DNA of 64,000 nt from Desulfobacterales bacterium (GCA_030066985.1 JASJAN010000007.1:1-64000), one strand, 5' to 3'. Numbered from the stretch's first letter, positions 36,887 through 48,993 are shown. Made by a program: numbers and translations. Notes: generated by a model from the letters alone, not told the origin.

Positions 36887-38089
36887 TTAGCTTTGGATAC
36901 ATACTACGGTCTCTTGGGCAATTTCAAGTTCTTCATTGGTGGGAATAACGAGGATCTTGGTGGTACTATTTTGGGTTTGAATTTCAAAAGCATTTTTGGA
37001 GGGGCTGCTGTTCTTCAAAGGATCGACTTCGACACTCAGATGTGTCAGCCCCTGGCAGGCGCGCTCGCGGATCAGCGCCGATTTTTCACCGATTCCGGCT
37101 GTAAAAATAAGCGCATCCACACGGCCCAGGACGGCATAGTATGCACCGATATATTTTTTAATGCGGTAGCAAACCATATCGATGGCCAGCTGTGCCCGGG
37201 AATCACCCGCTTGAGCTGATTGTATGATCTCGCGCATATCAATGATATCGCAGATACCTTTCAAGCCGCTGTTTTTGTTGAGCAAGGTTTCGACTTCATC
37301 TCGGGTCAGCCCGGTTTTTCTTTTGAGATAGAAGACAATGGCCGGATCGATATCACCGCAGCGGGTGCCCATGATTAGCCCCTCCAGAGGTGTCATACCC
37401 ATTGAGGTATCAATACTTTTGCCGTCTTTGATGGCGGCCGCGCTTGCACCATTGCCCAGATGCAGCGTGATGAGGTTCAACCTATTCAACGGCCGGTTCA
37501 TCATTTTTGCAGCCTGTTTGGCAACATAGCTGTGAGATGTGCCGTGGAAGCCGTACCGGCGCACCTGATGGGCTTTGTAGAGATCATGAGGTATGGCATA
37601 ACGATAGGCATGTTCGGGAAGCGACTGATGAAAGGCCGTATCAAACACAGCCACCTGCGGAACATGCGGTGCACTCTGCATGGCGACTTCGATACCCATC
37701 AAATTGGCCGGATTGTGTAACGGCGCCAAAGCACTCAGCTGGTGGATGGTGTCGATCACGGTTTTGTCAATCAGGGTGGTCTTTTTAAATGCTTCGCCGC
37801 CATGAACCACGCGATGGCCGATACCCGCCAGTTCTTTGGTGTTCCGCAATGCGCCCGATTCGCGCAACGTATTGTCCATCAATTGAAATCCGGCCAGATG
37901 ATCGGCAACGGTTTCTGTTTTAACGATTTCATCCATTTTTCCCCGTTCGTTACGGGTTTTATGCGTCAGTCGACTCTGCGGTTCACCGATCTGCTCTATC
38001 AGGCCGGACGCCAAAACGGTTTTGGCGTTCATGTCAAAAAGCCGGTATTTAATCGAAGAACTGCCGGAATTGAGCACCAATATCTTCAT
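36887..38089 (-). CDS. ackA: Acetate kinase
   Basis: 400 residues. It interconverts acetyl phosphate and acetate with ATP. It begins MKILVLNSGSSSIKYRLFD, and has FDTAFHQSLPEHAYRYAIP, RRYGFHGTSHSYVA, NLITLHLGNGASAAAI and MGMTPLEGLIMGTRCGDIDP, all hallmark motifs. With the phosphotransacetylase gene at 38365 on the same strand it forms the Pta-AckA pathway. Repeat element F separates the two genes. Confidence 0.97.
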   Translation of the reverse strand: MKILVLNSGSSSIKYRLFDMNAKTVLASGLIEQIGEPQSRLTHKTRNERGKMDEIVKTETVADHLAGFQLMDNTLRESGALRNTKELAGIGHRVVHGGEAFKKTTLIDKTVIDTIHQLSALAPLHNPANLMGIEVAMQSAPHVPQVAVFDTAFHQSLPEHAYRYAIPHDLYKAHQVRRYGFHGTSHSYVAKQAAKMMNRPLNRLNLITLHLGNGASAAAIKDGKSIDTSMGMTPLEGLIMGTRCGDIDPAIVFYLKRKTGLTRDEVETLLNKNSGLKGICDIIDMREIIQSAQAGDSRAQLAIDMVCYRIKKYIGAYYAVLGRVDALIFTAGIGEKSALIRERACQGLTHLSVEVDPLKNSSPSKNAFEIQTQNSTTKILVIPTNEELEIAQETVVCIQS

Positions 38090-38156
38090 AAATGCCTTCT
38101 TTCCAGGTAAAGGGTGTTGGCTATCAACTTAACTGTCACATTTTGGTCAAAAATTT

Positions 38157-38303
38157 GGTTTCAGGTGTCAGTGTTCAGGTGTCAGCAAAAAAAAATGCCA
38201 GAGGTCAAAAGACAGAGTGCAGCGGGCAGGTAGGCACATCAAGTGGCAGCTGTTTTCATATGTTTTCTTAAAACCTGACACCCGAAACTTGACACCTGAA
38301 ACC
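38157..38303. repeat. Palindromic element F (GTGTCAG words) between pta and ackA
   Basis: GGTTTCAGGTGTCA (38157-38170) is the exact complement of TGACACCTGAAACC (38290-38303). A second GTTCAGGTGTCAG copy and its complement CTGACACCCGAAAC lie just inside. The interior (about 38186-38274) is unique sequence. It uses the same word family as elements D and G. Confidence 0.7.
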
Positions 38304-38364
38304 CATTGAATGTAATTTTTAACCAACAGCACTGATCCGATATGATAGAAAATTGTATACCTAC

Positions 38365-40458
38365 TTACGCGATATTTTGAGCCTGAATAGCGGTAATAGC
38401 GACGGTATTGACGATATCGGGTATTGTGCAGCCTCGGCTCAAATCGTTGACCGGTTTGTTCAATCCTTGCAGAATGGGGCCAATGGCCACGGCATTGGCA
38501 GATCGTTGCACGGCCTTATACAAGTTATTGCCGGTATTTAAATCCGGGAAAATAAAGACAGTGGCTGTACCGGCCACCTCGCTTTTGGGAAGTTTGGTCC
38601 TGGCAACTCCCGCGTCCACGGCGGCATCGTACTGAATCGGTCCTTCAATCTTCAAATTTGGCAGACGTTCTTTAACGATCTGGGTGGCCTGCCGTACTTT
38701 ATCGACATCTTTGCCTTTACCGGATTCGCCGGTGGAGTAAGAGCACATCGCAACGCGCGGCTCGATTCCATAGATGGCAGCGGTTTCAGCCGAGCTGATG
38801 GCGATTTCTGCCAGCTGTTCAGCATTGGGGTCCGGATTGACCGCACAATCACCGTAAACCAGCACACGGTCGGCCAGGCACATCAGAAACACGCTGGAGA
38901 CAACTGAAAAACCTGGCTGTGTGCGGATAATCTGGAGGGCGGGCAGGATGGTCTCCGCCGTTGTGTGAATAGACCCCGACACCATACCATCAGCCAAATT
39001 ATGGTACACCATCAAGGTACCGAAAAAATTGACACCGGTCACTGAGTCGGCAGCCATTTTTTCAGTTACGCCCTTGTGTCGGCGCAATTCGAAATAGGTC
39101 TTGGCAAAATCCTTAAGGTGGTCGGAAGTATGGGGGTCAATTATCTTAACCCCTTTCAGGTTGAGACCCAGCGTTCCGATTTTGTTTGTAATTTCCTCCG
39201 GATTGCCCAGCAACGTGAGTTCGGCGACCCCGCGCCGCAAAATGATTTCGCCGGCGCGTAATATACGTTCCTCTTCACCTTCCGGCATGACAATGTGACG
39301 CCGGTTGTCCTTGGCACGTTCAATCAGTTCATATTCGAACATAATCGGCGTGACCCGGTTGGAACGCACGACTTCAATCCGGTCTTCGAGTTGTTGGGTA
39401 TCAATATGGCTTTCAAAAACACCCAGGGCCGCAGCGATCTTGCGATCATTTTCAGGTGTCAGGGCCGCGCGCACGACGCTGGCATTCATGGCGGTGTCAT
39501 AGGTGTCTGTCTTAACGCTGATCACCGGTATTGGAGAATAATTTTTCAAGCCTTTGATTAGGTCCTGGACGGGGTCTTCAGGTGTCAGTCCGCCGCTTAA
39601 CATCAAACCGGCAATATTGGGCGACGTCTCGGAGACACTGGAGGCAATGCAAGCCAGGACAACATCAGCACGGTCGCCCGGTGTGATGATCAGATCCCCA
39701 TCCCCAATGCGGTCTAAAAAGTTGGGTAAATTCATGGCAGCGATTTTAAGATCATGCACTTCCCGGTTTAATCCCTTGGGGTCACCCTGCAGGATATGTG
39801 CTCCGAGGCTGCGCGTGATTTCCCCCACCGTTGGTTTGCCAAGGCTGGGCTCTTCGGGCAATATGTATATTGGATCCTTTTCCAGCCCTATTTTTTTGAT
39901 TTGATCCTGGATCGCTGCAATGGCGTTGCGATCCACACGGTTAACAATCGTCGCCAGGACCGTACACCCTTTTTCTTCAAACAATTCCCTGGTTACCTGG
40001 ACGGTATCTACAGCTTCATCTGCTGATTTACCGCGCCCATTGACAAGGGTAAGGATCGGGGCTCCCAGATTATTGGCCACTTCAGCGTTAAATTCGAACT
40101 CAAACGCCGACGCCACACCGGTAAAATCTGTGCCCTCGCATAGAATAAATTGGCATTTGCGCTGCAACTCTTTGAATTTTTTCAAAATGCCCTTTAAAAG
40201 GCCTTCGTCTTTTCCATCCGCAACAAGATTTCGCGCCTCTTCGTGTGTATAGGCAAACATCTCTTCATAAGCGAGCTCTAAATTATAACGTGTCTTAATT
40301 AAACGGATATTGTTATCCGGTTCTTTGCTCGAATGCACCACGGGCCGGAAATAGCCGACTCGGCGAATGCGTCTGGAAAGCAACTCCATCAGACCGAGGG
40401 CCACAACCGATTTGCCGCTGCCCGGTGCTATGGCGGCGATATATAGACTGGTTGCCAT
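38365..40458 (-). CDS. pta: Phosphate acetyltransferase with BioD-like N-terminal domain
   Basis: 697 residues, the long Pta form. A P-loop BioD-like domain at about 1-210 (SLYIAAIAPGSGKSVVALGL) is followed by a DRTGG domain at about 215-325 and the catalytic PTA_PTB domain at about 370-690 (RHIVMPEGEEERILRAGEII, GMVSGSIHTTAETILPALQI). It makes acetyl phosphate from acetyl-CoA, feeding AckA. AGAGGAGG precedes the ATG. It lies upstream of ackA on the same strand. Confidence 0.96.
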   Translation of the reverse strand: MATSLYIAAIAPGSGKSVVALGLMELLSRRIRRVGYFRPVVHSSKEPDNNIRLIKTRYNLELAYEEMFAYTHEEARNLVADGKDEGLLKGILKKFKELQRKCQFILCEGTDFTGVASAFEFEFNAEVANNLGAPILTLVNGRGKSADEAVDTVQVTRELFEEKGCTVLATIVNRVDRNAIAAIQDQIKKIGLEKDPIYILPEEPSLGKPTVGEITRSLGAHILQGDPKGLNREVHDLKIAAMNLPNFLDRIGDGDLIITPGDRADVVLACIASSVSETSPNIAGLMLSGGLTPEDPVQDLIKGLKNYSPIPVISVKTDTYDTAMNASVVRAALTPENDRKIAAALGVFESHIDTQQLEDRIEVVRSNRVTPIMFEYELIERAKDNRRHIVMPEGEEERILRAGEIILRRGVAELTLLGNPEEITNKIGTLGLNLKGVKIIDPHTSDHLKDFAKTYFELRRHKGVTEKMAADSVTGVNFFGTLMVYHNLADGMVSGSIHTTAETILPALQIIRTQPGFSVVSSVFLMCLADRVLVYGDCAVNPDPNAEQLAEIAISSAETAAIYGIEPRVAMCSYSTGESGKGKDVDKVRQATQIVKERLPNLKIEGPIQYDAAVDAGVARTKLPKSEVAGTATVFIFPDLNTGNNLYKAVQRSANAVAIGPILQGLNKPVNDLSRGCTIPDIVNTVAITAIQAQNIA

Positions 40459-40694
40459 ATGAGCCTCCTCTGGCTATAAATGTATACTGTTTTTTTGACT
40501 TAATGTCATAGTTATCTTCTGAGTGTCGGCAGATGTCAACATCTGATACGCTGAATTGTAGATGGCTGTTTGCCGACGCTATCCGTGTGATGGCGGGCGC
40601 ATGGGTCTCCGGCGATACGGTTGCTGTAATTTTTAAATTTATGCTGTAGGAATTTAGACTGAACTAGATATCATGCGCCACGCCGAAGCTGCTT

Positions 40695-42257
40695 TCAGGC
40701 TTGTGCGATCACTGAAGCGGCCAAAACGCCCGGTCCGCCGGTAATGCCCCCGCCGGGATGGCTGCCGCTGCCGCATAGATACAACCCTTTGATCGGTGTT
40801 TGGTAACGGGCACATTCGGGGCTGGGTCTTAAAAGCATCTGATCAAGGGCGTTCTCGCCGTGCAGAAGATGCCCTTGAACCAGACCGTAGCGCTCCTCCA
40901 GGTCAACCGGAGTCAATACTTCTCGGCCCACGATGGCATTGCGCACCCCCGGAGCGTATTGCGTCAGGGTTGTCACGACGCTATCCCCTAATTTTTCAGC
41001 CTGGTCATGGCTCCATTGCGGTTGCAGATGATAGGGCACGCAGTAAACCAAAATCGAAACCACGCTGTGTCCGGTTGGGGCCAGATTCGGATTTGACACA
41101 GTGGGGATATGAATGTCCAGAATGGGATCGGCGGGCAAATGGCCGTACTTGCAAGCGTCAAAGGCCTTTTCAATGTGGTCCAGGTGGTGGCCGGTCCGGG
41201 CAAAGGCGATTCTTTCTCCGGCACGGCCCTGAAACGCCAGCTGGGTATTTAATGCCAGATTTACTTTAGCAGTTGTTCCGGTACCGCGAACATGCTGCAA
41301 CCGCTGCTCTTGCCAGTTTGTAACCCGATTGCCGGCTATCAGTTCCAAAAAGGTATGTCGGGGATCGCATGAGGCCGCCACAATATCGGTTGGAATCTGC
41401 TCACCATCTTTGAGCACCACCCCTTTAATTTGCCCTTGGACAACCCGTATTTCGCTGACTGTGGTGTCGGTTCGAATATCACCCCCGAAAGAGCTGACGG
41501 CTTTCTCAAGAGCGTCAATCAGAGACCGCGGTCCGCCTTTTATGCGGTATCGGGCGCTACATTCCCACAATAGCAGGTTAAAGGCAGTGCCGGGGCTCCA
41601 GGGGCCGGCGAAACTGTTGCTTAAACCCGTTCCCGCTAAAGCGGCCTTTAAGCGGTTATTGTCAAACCATTCGTTGAGCCAGTCTGCGACGCACATGGGT
41701 GCGATGCGCATTAAATCCATCATGGTCGTTTTGCCCAACCGGCGCAGGGCAAAACCGGTTTTGAAAAGCGCCCACAGTGCTCGTTTATCTGAAGCATTCA
41801 TATCCGGCGGAAGCTCATCGAAGATGCGATTCATTACACCGGCAACATGTCTGATAAATCTGCGGTACAGACGATACTGACCCGCATCTTGCGGTGAGTA
41901 AAAACCGATTTCTTTGGCCGTTTGGCGCTCCTTATGGCCAATAAGTATGCCACGGTCCTCAGGGTCTAAAGCCAGAAATGACGGTCTTCCCGGACGGATT
42001 TCAAGACCATGGGTTTTTAAATCGAGACGTTTGATCATTTGGGCCCGAACCTGGCCGGAGTCGTGCAATACCCCGTCTGTGTGATATCCGGCATGAAATT
42101 CCTCTCCCGCCGCCAAGCCGCCGATGGTGCTGCGCCGTTCAAGGACCAGAACCTTGCGGCCCTGTTTGGCCAGGTAAGCAGCGGCAGTCAAACCGTTGTG
42201 CCCGGCACCAATGACGATGACGTCGTAGGCGTTCTTTGCCGATGTTTCCATTTTCAA
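40695..42257 (-). CDS. FAD-dependent oxidoreductase, phytoene-desaturase/PYROXD2-like (first copy)
   Basis: 520 residues. An N-terminal Rossmann dinucleotide fold, VIVIGAGHNGLTAAAYLAKQGRKVLVLERR, begins near residue 12 (GxGxxG/N plus ERR), and the C-terminal FAD motif is LYLCGSGSHPGGGITGGPG. The body matches the CrtI/phytoene dehydrogenase-like family that includes human PYROXD2. Substrate unknown; no carotenoid genes are nearby. It is the third gene of a minus-strand unit with a GcvT-like protein and a second oxidoreductase, and palindrome G lies between the two flavoproteins. The start is ATG 42257 or 42251. Confidence 0.82.
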   Translation of the reverse strand: MKMETSAKNAYDVIVIGAGHNGLTAAAYLAKQGRKVLVLERRSTIGGLAAGEEFHAGYHTDGVLHDSGQVRAQMIKRLDLKTHGLEIRPGRPSFLALDPEDRGILIGHKERQTAKEIGFYSPQDAGQYRLYRRFIRHVAGVMNRIFDELPPDMNASDKRALWALFKTGFALRRLGKTTMMDLMRIAPMCVADWLNEWFDNNRLKAALAGTGLSNSFAGPWSPGTAFNLLLWECSARYRIKGGPRSLIDALEKAVSSFGGDIRTDTTVSEIRVVQGQIKGVVLKDGEQIPTDIVAASCDPRHTFLELIAGNRVTNWQEQRLQHVRGTGTTAKVNLALNTQLAFQGRAGERIAFARTGHHLDHIEKAFDACKYGHLPADPILDIHIPTVSNPNLAPTGHSVVSILVYCVPYHLQPQWSHDQAEKLGDSVVTTLTQYAPGVRNAIVGREVLTPVDLEERYGLVQGHLLHGENALDQMLLRPSPECARYQTPIKGLYLCGSGSHPGGGITGGPGVLAASVIAQA

Positions 42258-42283
42258 TTTTTATTTCGTCTAATCCATTTTTA

Positions 42284-42353
42284 AGGTTTCAGGTGTCAGG
42301 TGTCAGGTTTCAGGGTCGATTAGAAAGGCTGACACCTGAACACTGACACCTGA
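42284..42353. repeat. Palindromic element G (TTTCAGGTGTCAG words)
   Basis: TTTCAGGTGTCAG at 42287-42299, followed by further GTGTCAGGTTTCAG words, pairs with CTGACACCTGAA at 42329-42340 and again at 42343-42354. The segment 42310-42339 is 28/30 identical to 29867-29896 in element D. It lies between two minus-strand flavoprotein genes. Confidence 0.7.
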
Positions 42354-42377
42354 AAAATTTTTTTGAAATTTCACGAG

Positions 42378-42402
42378 TAACCAATAACGAATAACGCCTG
42401 CT
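42378..42402. repeat. Dispersed 25-mer K, first copy
   Basis: TAACCAATAACGAATAAC followed by GCCTGCT occurs here and, with one base difference, at 49491-49515. A diverged inverted copy of the same words is at 46044-46080. All three copies are intergenic. Confidence 0.6.
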
Positions 42403-42417
42403 AAAGTTCTGATTCCA

Positions 42418-44043
42418 TCAGGACTTTAGCAAGGTTTTGGCGGCCAGCTCCCCGGGTGCGCCCATGATCCCGCCACCCGGGTGAACACAGGAACCACACA
42501 TCCAGAGCTGATCGATGGGTGTCTGGTAGCGTGACCAGCCGGAAACCGGCCGAAAAGGCCCCAGTTGCTCCAAGCTCAATTCTCCCTGGAAAATATTGCC
42601 CTCGGTCAGACCCACTTCCTGCTCCAAATCCCAGGGCGTAATAACCTGGCGGTGCAGGATACTGTCTTTTAAATTGGGGCAGTATGCGGCCAGCGTGTCA
42701 ACCACTGTATCTCCCAGTGCTTCCCGTTTTGACGGCCATTGTGCGGCGCCTTCTTTCAAATGGTAAGGTGCATATTGGACAAAAATGGAGATCACATGTT
42801 TGCCCGCTGGCGCTACGGTTGGATCCGTCAACGATGGGATGACGATGTCCAGGAAGGGGCGTTGCGAGAAATTGCCGTATTTGGCATCATCATAGGCTTT
42901 TTCCAGGTAATCGACTCCCGGTGCAATCGTGATATCACCCCGCAGATGCGGCCCGTCGCCCGGTTTGCTGCTGAAATTCGGCAGGCGGTCCACAGCCAAA
43001 TTAACTTTAGCCGAACTGCCTCTGTATTTGAAGCGTTTAAGCTGTTGCACAAAATCAGCGTCCAGGTGCTTTTCGCCCACCAGCTTAAAAAACGTTTGAT
43101 GGGCATCGGCGGCGGAAATGACGGTCTTGCTCCTGATTTCATGACCTCCCCGCACCACCACTCCAGCAGCCTTTCCCGCCCGTAAGATTATTTTTTCTAC
43201 GGCGGCTTCGGTTCGAATGTCAGCGCCAAAAGATCTGGCGGCCCTTGCACAGGCCAGGCTGACCCCACCGGTACCCCCTTTGGAAAACCCCCATGAACGA
43301 AAAGCACCATCAATTTCTCCCATGTAATGGTGCAGCAGCACGTAGGCGGTGCCCGGAGACCTTACACCCAAAAAGGTTCCGATAATGCCGCTGACCGACA
43401 TGGGACCGATCAAGCGGTCGGATTCAAACCACAGCTTCAAAAACTCAACCGCACTCATGGTCATCAGCTTGGTAAACACATATTTATCACCATCGCCGAG
43501 CGCCTTGAAGCGTCGTCCCAACCCGAGCAATTTCGTCAGTTCACCGATGCGCAATGTGGTCAGATCCGCAGCCGGTTCGTCAATCAAATGCTTTATAAAA
43601 CTGGCCATTTGTGTCATGGCCAAAGAAAAGCGAGGTGCGACTTCCGCATCTTTGCGGCTGAAGCGTGCAATTTCGCGCCGGGTGGCCTCAGGGTCTCCGC
43701 AACGGGTCATCGATTCCCCGTCGGGAAAGGGCGTAAATGTGCATTCCAGCGGGATGACTTGGTATCCGTGCCGGGTGAGGTCGAGTTCGCGCACGATATG
43801 CGGACGAAAGAGGCTGACAACGTAAGAGTAAACTGAAAATGTGAATCCCGGAAAGATCTCATCACTGGCGGCGGCCCCTCCCAGAATATGCCTATTTTCC
43901 AGAACGAGTACTGTTTTACCGGCTTTTGCCAGATAAGCCGCACATACGAGCCCGTTATGTCCGCCACCGACCACAATAGCATCATAACTGGCAGTCGGGA
44001 TGTCAGATTTAAACGGGACTGCAATTTGGGTGACTTGAGGCAT
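42418..44043 (-). CDS. FAD-dependent oxidoreductase, phytoene-desaturase/PYROXD2-like (second copy)
   Basis: 541 residues from ATG 44043, which has TAGGAAAT upstream; a frame from 44163 would overlap the GcvT-like gene by 89 bp and is rejected. The N-terminal YDAIVVGGGHNGLVCAAYLA and the C-terminal WMCGSCVHPGGGIMGAPG are the FAD-binding ends. It is a paralogue of the product of 40695-42257, with the same domain plan but clearly diverged. It follows the GcvT-like gene with a gap of only 31 bp, so the two are probably co-translated. Confidence 0.82.
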   Translation of the reverse strand: MPQVTQIAVPFKSDIPTASYDAIVVGGGHNGLVCAAYLAKAGKTVLVLENRHILGGAAASDEIFPGFTFSVYSYVVSLFRPHIVRELDLTRHGYQVIPLECTFTPFPDGESMTRCGDPEATRREIARFSRKDAEVAPRFSLAMTQMASFIKHLIDEPAADLTTLRIGELTKLLGLGRRFKALGDGDKYVFTKLMTMSAVEFLKLWFESDRLIGPMSVSGIIGTFLGVRSPGTAYVLLHHYMGEIDGAFRSWGFSKGGTGGVSLACARAARSFGADIRTEAAVEKIILRAGKAAGVVVRGGHEIRSKTVISAADAHQTFFKLVGEKHLDADFVQQLKRFKYRGSSAKVNLAVDRLPNFSSKPGDGPHLRGDITIAPGVDYLEKAYDDAKYGNFSQRPFLDIVIPSLTDPTVAPAGKHVISIFVQYAPYHLKEGAAQWPSKREALGDTVVDTLAAYCPNLKDSILHRQVITPWDLEQEVGLTEGNIFQGELSLEQLGPFRPVSGWSRYQTPIDQLWMCGSCVHPGGGIMGAPGELAAKTLLKS

Positions 44044-44074
44044 ACCATATTTCCTAAAAAATAAGCGTTCCGAT

Positions 44075-45268
44075 TCAGGCTTTTTTGTGTTCCGGGTTAT
44101 AAAACGGCATGGGCGCCACTTTTGCGGTAACGGTTTCGCGCTGGTATTCCACGGTATATTCAATTTTGAGCTCCGTGCCGATCTTTGCGTATTGGGATTC
44201 TACCGATGCCAGCGCCAGGTTTTTTTTGATCATTGGTGACCAGGCACCACTGGTGGCTTTGCCGATTTGTCGGTTGCCGTCACTATCATAAACCGGAACG
44301 CCACTGCGCCAGGCGCCGGGATGGACCTGTACCGGCAGCCCATGTTTGGCGTAAAGGGCTTCCTGTTCATCCCAGTGCAGCTCCAGCCCGACAAGTGACA
44401 GCTGAGGCCCTGCTGCAGACTCGGCTTTCAAAGCCGCCTGACCGCAAAAGGCCTCCCGCTCCAGGTCTACCGTCCAGCCAAGACCCAGCTCAAAAGGGGT
44501 CGATTTTTGTGATTCGACCAGGCAATGGGCAGCATTGTGAAATTCGATCCCGTTTAAAATAAGGCCAGCTTCAATGCGGGCAATGTCCAGAACATTCAGA
44601 CCGAAGGGTTGCAGCAAATAAGATTGGCCAGCGGACATGAGCGCATCCCAGAGGGGCAGGGCGGCGGCATGATCCAGCCAGATCTCATAGCCCAGGTCAC
44701 CGGTATATCCGGTACGGGATATCAGCACAGGCAGCTTGTCGATTCGGGTCGCCATGATATGGTAATAGGCCAATGCTGCCAGATCCATATCGCTGATCTG
44801 GCTGAGAATATCGCGGGATGTGGGTCCCTGGATAGCCAATGCAGCAATTTTTGTGGTGATATCTTCGACAGTGACATTCAGACCACGTTTGAACTGTTCG
44901 AACCAGGCGAGCATGGGCTCGGCAGTGTGTACCCGCAAACGGTCTGGGTCCAATCGAAAGACGGTGCCATCATCGATGATTTTGCCAAAGTCATCGCACC
45001 AGCAGCAATAGACCGCCCGACCGATCGGGATGTCTTCAATATTCTTGGTCATGATGCGGGACAAAAATAAAGCCGCATCCGGTCCGCTAACCTCGTATTT
45101 GAACAGCGGACTAATATCGATAACAGCGGCAGCATGCCGCAAACTGTAGTACTCGCTGTCGTTTGGCCAGCTATAGGAGGATACAGCGTAATAGCCGGCC
45201 CAATCGGTCCAGCGGTAGCTGGTGCACAATTCAAACGTGCGTTCATGAAAGGGAGAGGGTATTGGCAT
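44075..45268 (-). CDS. GcvT-like folate-dependent aminomethyltransferase family protein
   Basis: 397 residues with the GcvT fold: FELCTSYRWTDWAGYYAVSS near the N-terminus, a central IAALAIQGPTSRDIL strand, SRTGYTGDLGYEIWL, which is the GcvT/DmdA/dimethylglycine-dehydrogenase folate-site motif, and GLILNGIEFHNA. No glycine-cleavage partners (GcvP, GcvH) are nearby. GcvT relatives move methyl or aminomethyl groups to tetrahydrofolate, and it heads a unit with two flavoproteins, so demethylation or oxidation of a methylated amine or sulfur compound is plausible. The substrate is not established. Confidence 0.75.
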   Translation of the reverse strand: MPIPSPFHERTFELCTSYRWTDWAGYYAVSSYSWPNDSEYYSLRHAAAVIDISPLFKYEVSGPDAALFLSRIMTKNIEDIPIGRAVYCCWCDDFGKIIDDGTVFRLDPDRLRVHTAEPMLAWFEQFKRGLNVTVEDITTKIAALAIQGPTSRDILSQISDMDLAALAYYHIMATRIDKLPVLISRTGYTGDLGYEIWLDHAAALPLWDALMSAGQSYLLQPFGLNVLDIARIEAGLILNGIEFHNAAHCLVESQKSTPFELGLGWTVDLEREAFCGQAALKAESAAGPQLSLVGLELHWDEQEALYAKHGLPVQVHPGAWRSGVPVYDSDGNRQIGKATSGAWSPMIKKNLALASVESQYAKIGTELKIEYTVEYQRETVTAKVAPMPFYNPEHKKA

Positions 45269-45788
45269 CTTTACAAAGGTTCAAGGGTTTAAAGGTTCAG
45301 GGTTCAAGGATTTCCGGTTTCGCTTTCGCAAGCTTCCGTCTTCGCATTAATATGCTGCGCCATGACAAGTCGCAGCGGCAAGCAGGGTTCAGAGGATCGG
45401 GAATTATCTGTTCTCTGTCATCTGACCTCTATCTTCTGACCTCTGGAACTAAACCGTGCGGGTTCGATATCTGGGATGCCTAAAGTTGTCAAGTCATTTT
45501 TATTTGCAAAAGACTGATTGACAAGCGATTTTTGACCCATTAGATTTGAAAACGCTCAAATCGGACAATACTGAACCCAAAAAGAAAAAAGTAACCAGGA
45601 AATCAAAAAAGAGCACCGGTTAAACGCTATAAAAAGGTTTAACCGGGCAGGCAACATCACGGGAAAAAACATCATAAATTTCTTGCTTTTATGCTTTCGT
45701 GTTTTTGTGGTAAATACATCATAAAGCAACCAACTATTATAATCTTGCAGTAAAACTTTAAACATGTTCCTGTTGAGTGGAGGTGGTT
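45269..45788. other. About 520-bp region: repeat element H and an upstream zone
   Basis: The left part (45276-45452) is element H. The right part, to 45788, holds the promoter side of the small gene at 45789; AT-rich runs and phrases such as CTTTCGTGTTTTTGTGG look like another degenerate repeat. A 69-codon minus-strand frame here is low-complexity and is not called. Confidence 0.4.
45276..45452. repeat. Palindromic element H (GGTTCAGGG words)
   Basis: The left arm (45276-45310) repeats AAAGGTTCA, GGGTTTAAAGG and TTCAGGGTTCAAGG. The right part repeats TCTGACCTCT twice near 45420-45444, and the middle contains GGGTTCAGAGG near 45386. It is less perfectly paired than elements D-G but uses the same words as element E. 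Confidence 0.45.
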
Positions 45789-46043
45789 ATGCCGTACGAT
45801 CCGGAAAAAGACGTGACATTAAAAAGATGGAAATGCGATGAAACCGGTTTGGTGGTGTCAATCAATCAATATGGCGATAGCGAGCCAAAAGTTCAGATCG
45901 GACCTCGGATTTTATTGAAAAAAGACGGTAGCGAAAGAGCTCCGGTAAAAGCCGGACGACTGACAATCGAGGATCTGATGTGGCTATACGATATCATTGA
46001 TGAGGTTAAAGAGGAGCTGACTGCTTTGCACAAACCGCAGTAA
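45789..46043 (+). CDS. Small protein with a PC4-like single-strand-binding pattern
   Basis: 84 residues from ATG 45789, which has GGAGG 6 nt upstream; a GTG at 45777 adds only four residues. It begins MPYDPEKDVTLKRWKCDETG, followed by LVVSINQYGDSEPKVQIGPR and a C-terminal helix TIEDLMWLYDIIDEVKEEL. The strand-loop-strand plus terminal helix (KAGRLTIEDLMWLYDIIDEV) loosely resembles the PC4/coactivator p15 fold that binds single-stranded DNA. This is inference by pattern only. It may be co-transcribed with the nucleoside phosphorylase at 46162. Confidence 0.5.
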   Translation: MPYDPEKDVTLKRWKCDETGLVVSINQYGDSEPKVQIGPRILLKKDGSERAPVKAGRLTIEDLMWLYDIIDEVKEELTALHKPQ

Positions 46044-46080
46044 TGGTTTTTGGTTATCCGCTAGTGGTTATTCGTTTTGG
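46044..46080. repeat. Dispersed element K, diverged inverted copy
   Basis: TGGTTATCCGCTAGTGGTTATTCG is the reverse complement of ATAACC/GAATAACC words, as at 42378 and 49491. It starts just after the stop codon of the gene at 45789. Confidence 0.4.
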
Positions 46081-46161
46081 CACTTTGACCATCGGGGCAA
46101 AACCAAATAAAAAATAACTGACCGAAAATCCTTTGTTGTTTGGAATCATCTATTAGACGAG

Positions 46162-48917
<2,756 letters not shown>

Positions 48918-48920
48918 ACC

Positions 48921-48993
48921 TGATGCCTAAAAGGCTTGGAGGCTGGCAAGCTGATCTGATTATCGCCTTAAGCTTTCCAGCTTCCTGGCATCA
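48921..48993. repeat. Palindromic element I (GGCTTGGAGGCTGG words)
   Basis: TGATGCC (48921-48927) and GGCATCA (48987-48993) close the stem. Inside, GGAGGCTGGCAAGCTG faces AAGCTTTCCAGCTTCC. The words GGCTTGG and GGCTGG are degenerate repeats. It fills the gap between ligA and acyP. Confidence 0.5.

Noticed and set aside
44044-44163. N-terminal extension of the second flavoprotein
   Set aside because: It overlaps the GcvT-like gene; ATG 44043 has TAGGA and a clean family start.
45556-45765. 69-codon minus-strand open frame
   Set aside because: Low-complexity repeat-like DNA and no ribosome site.
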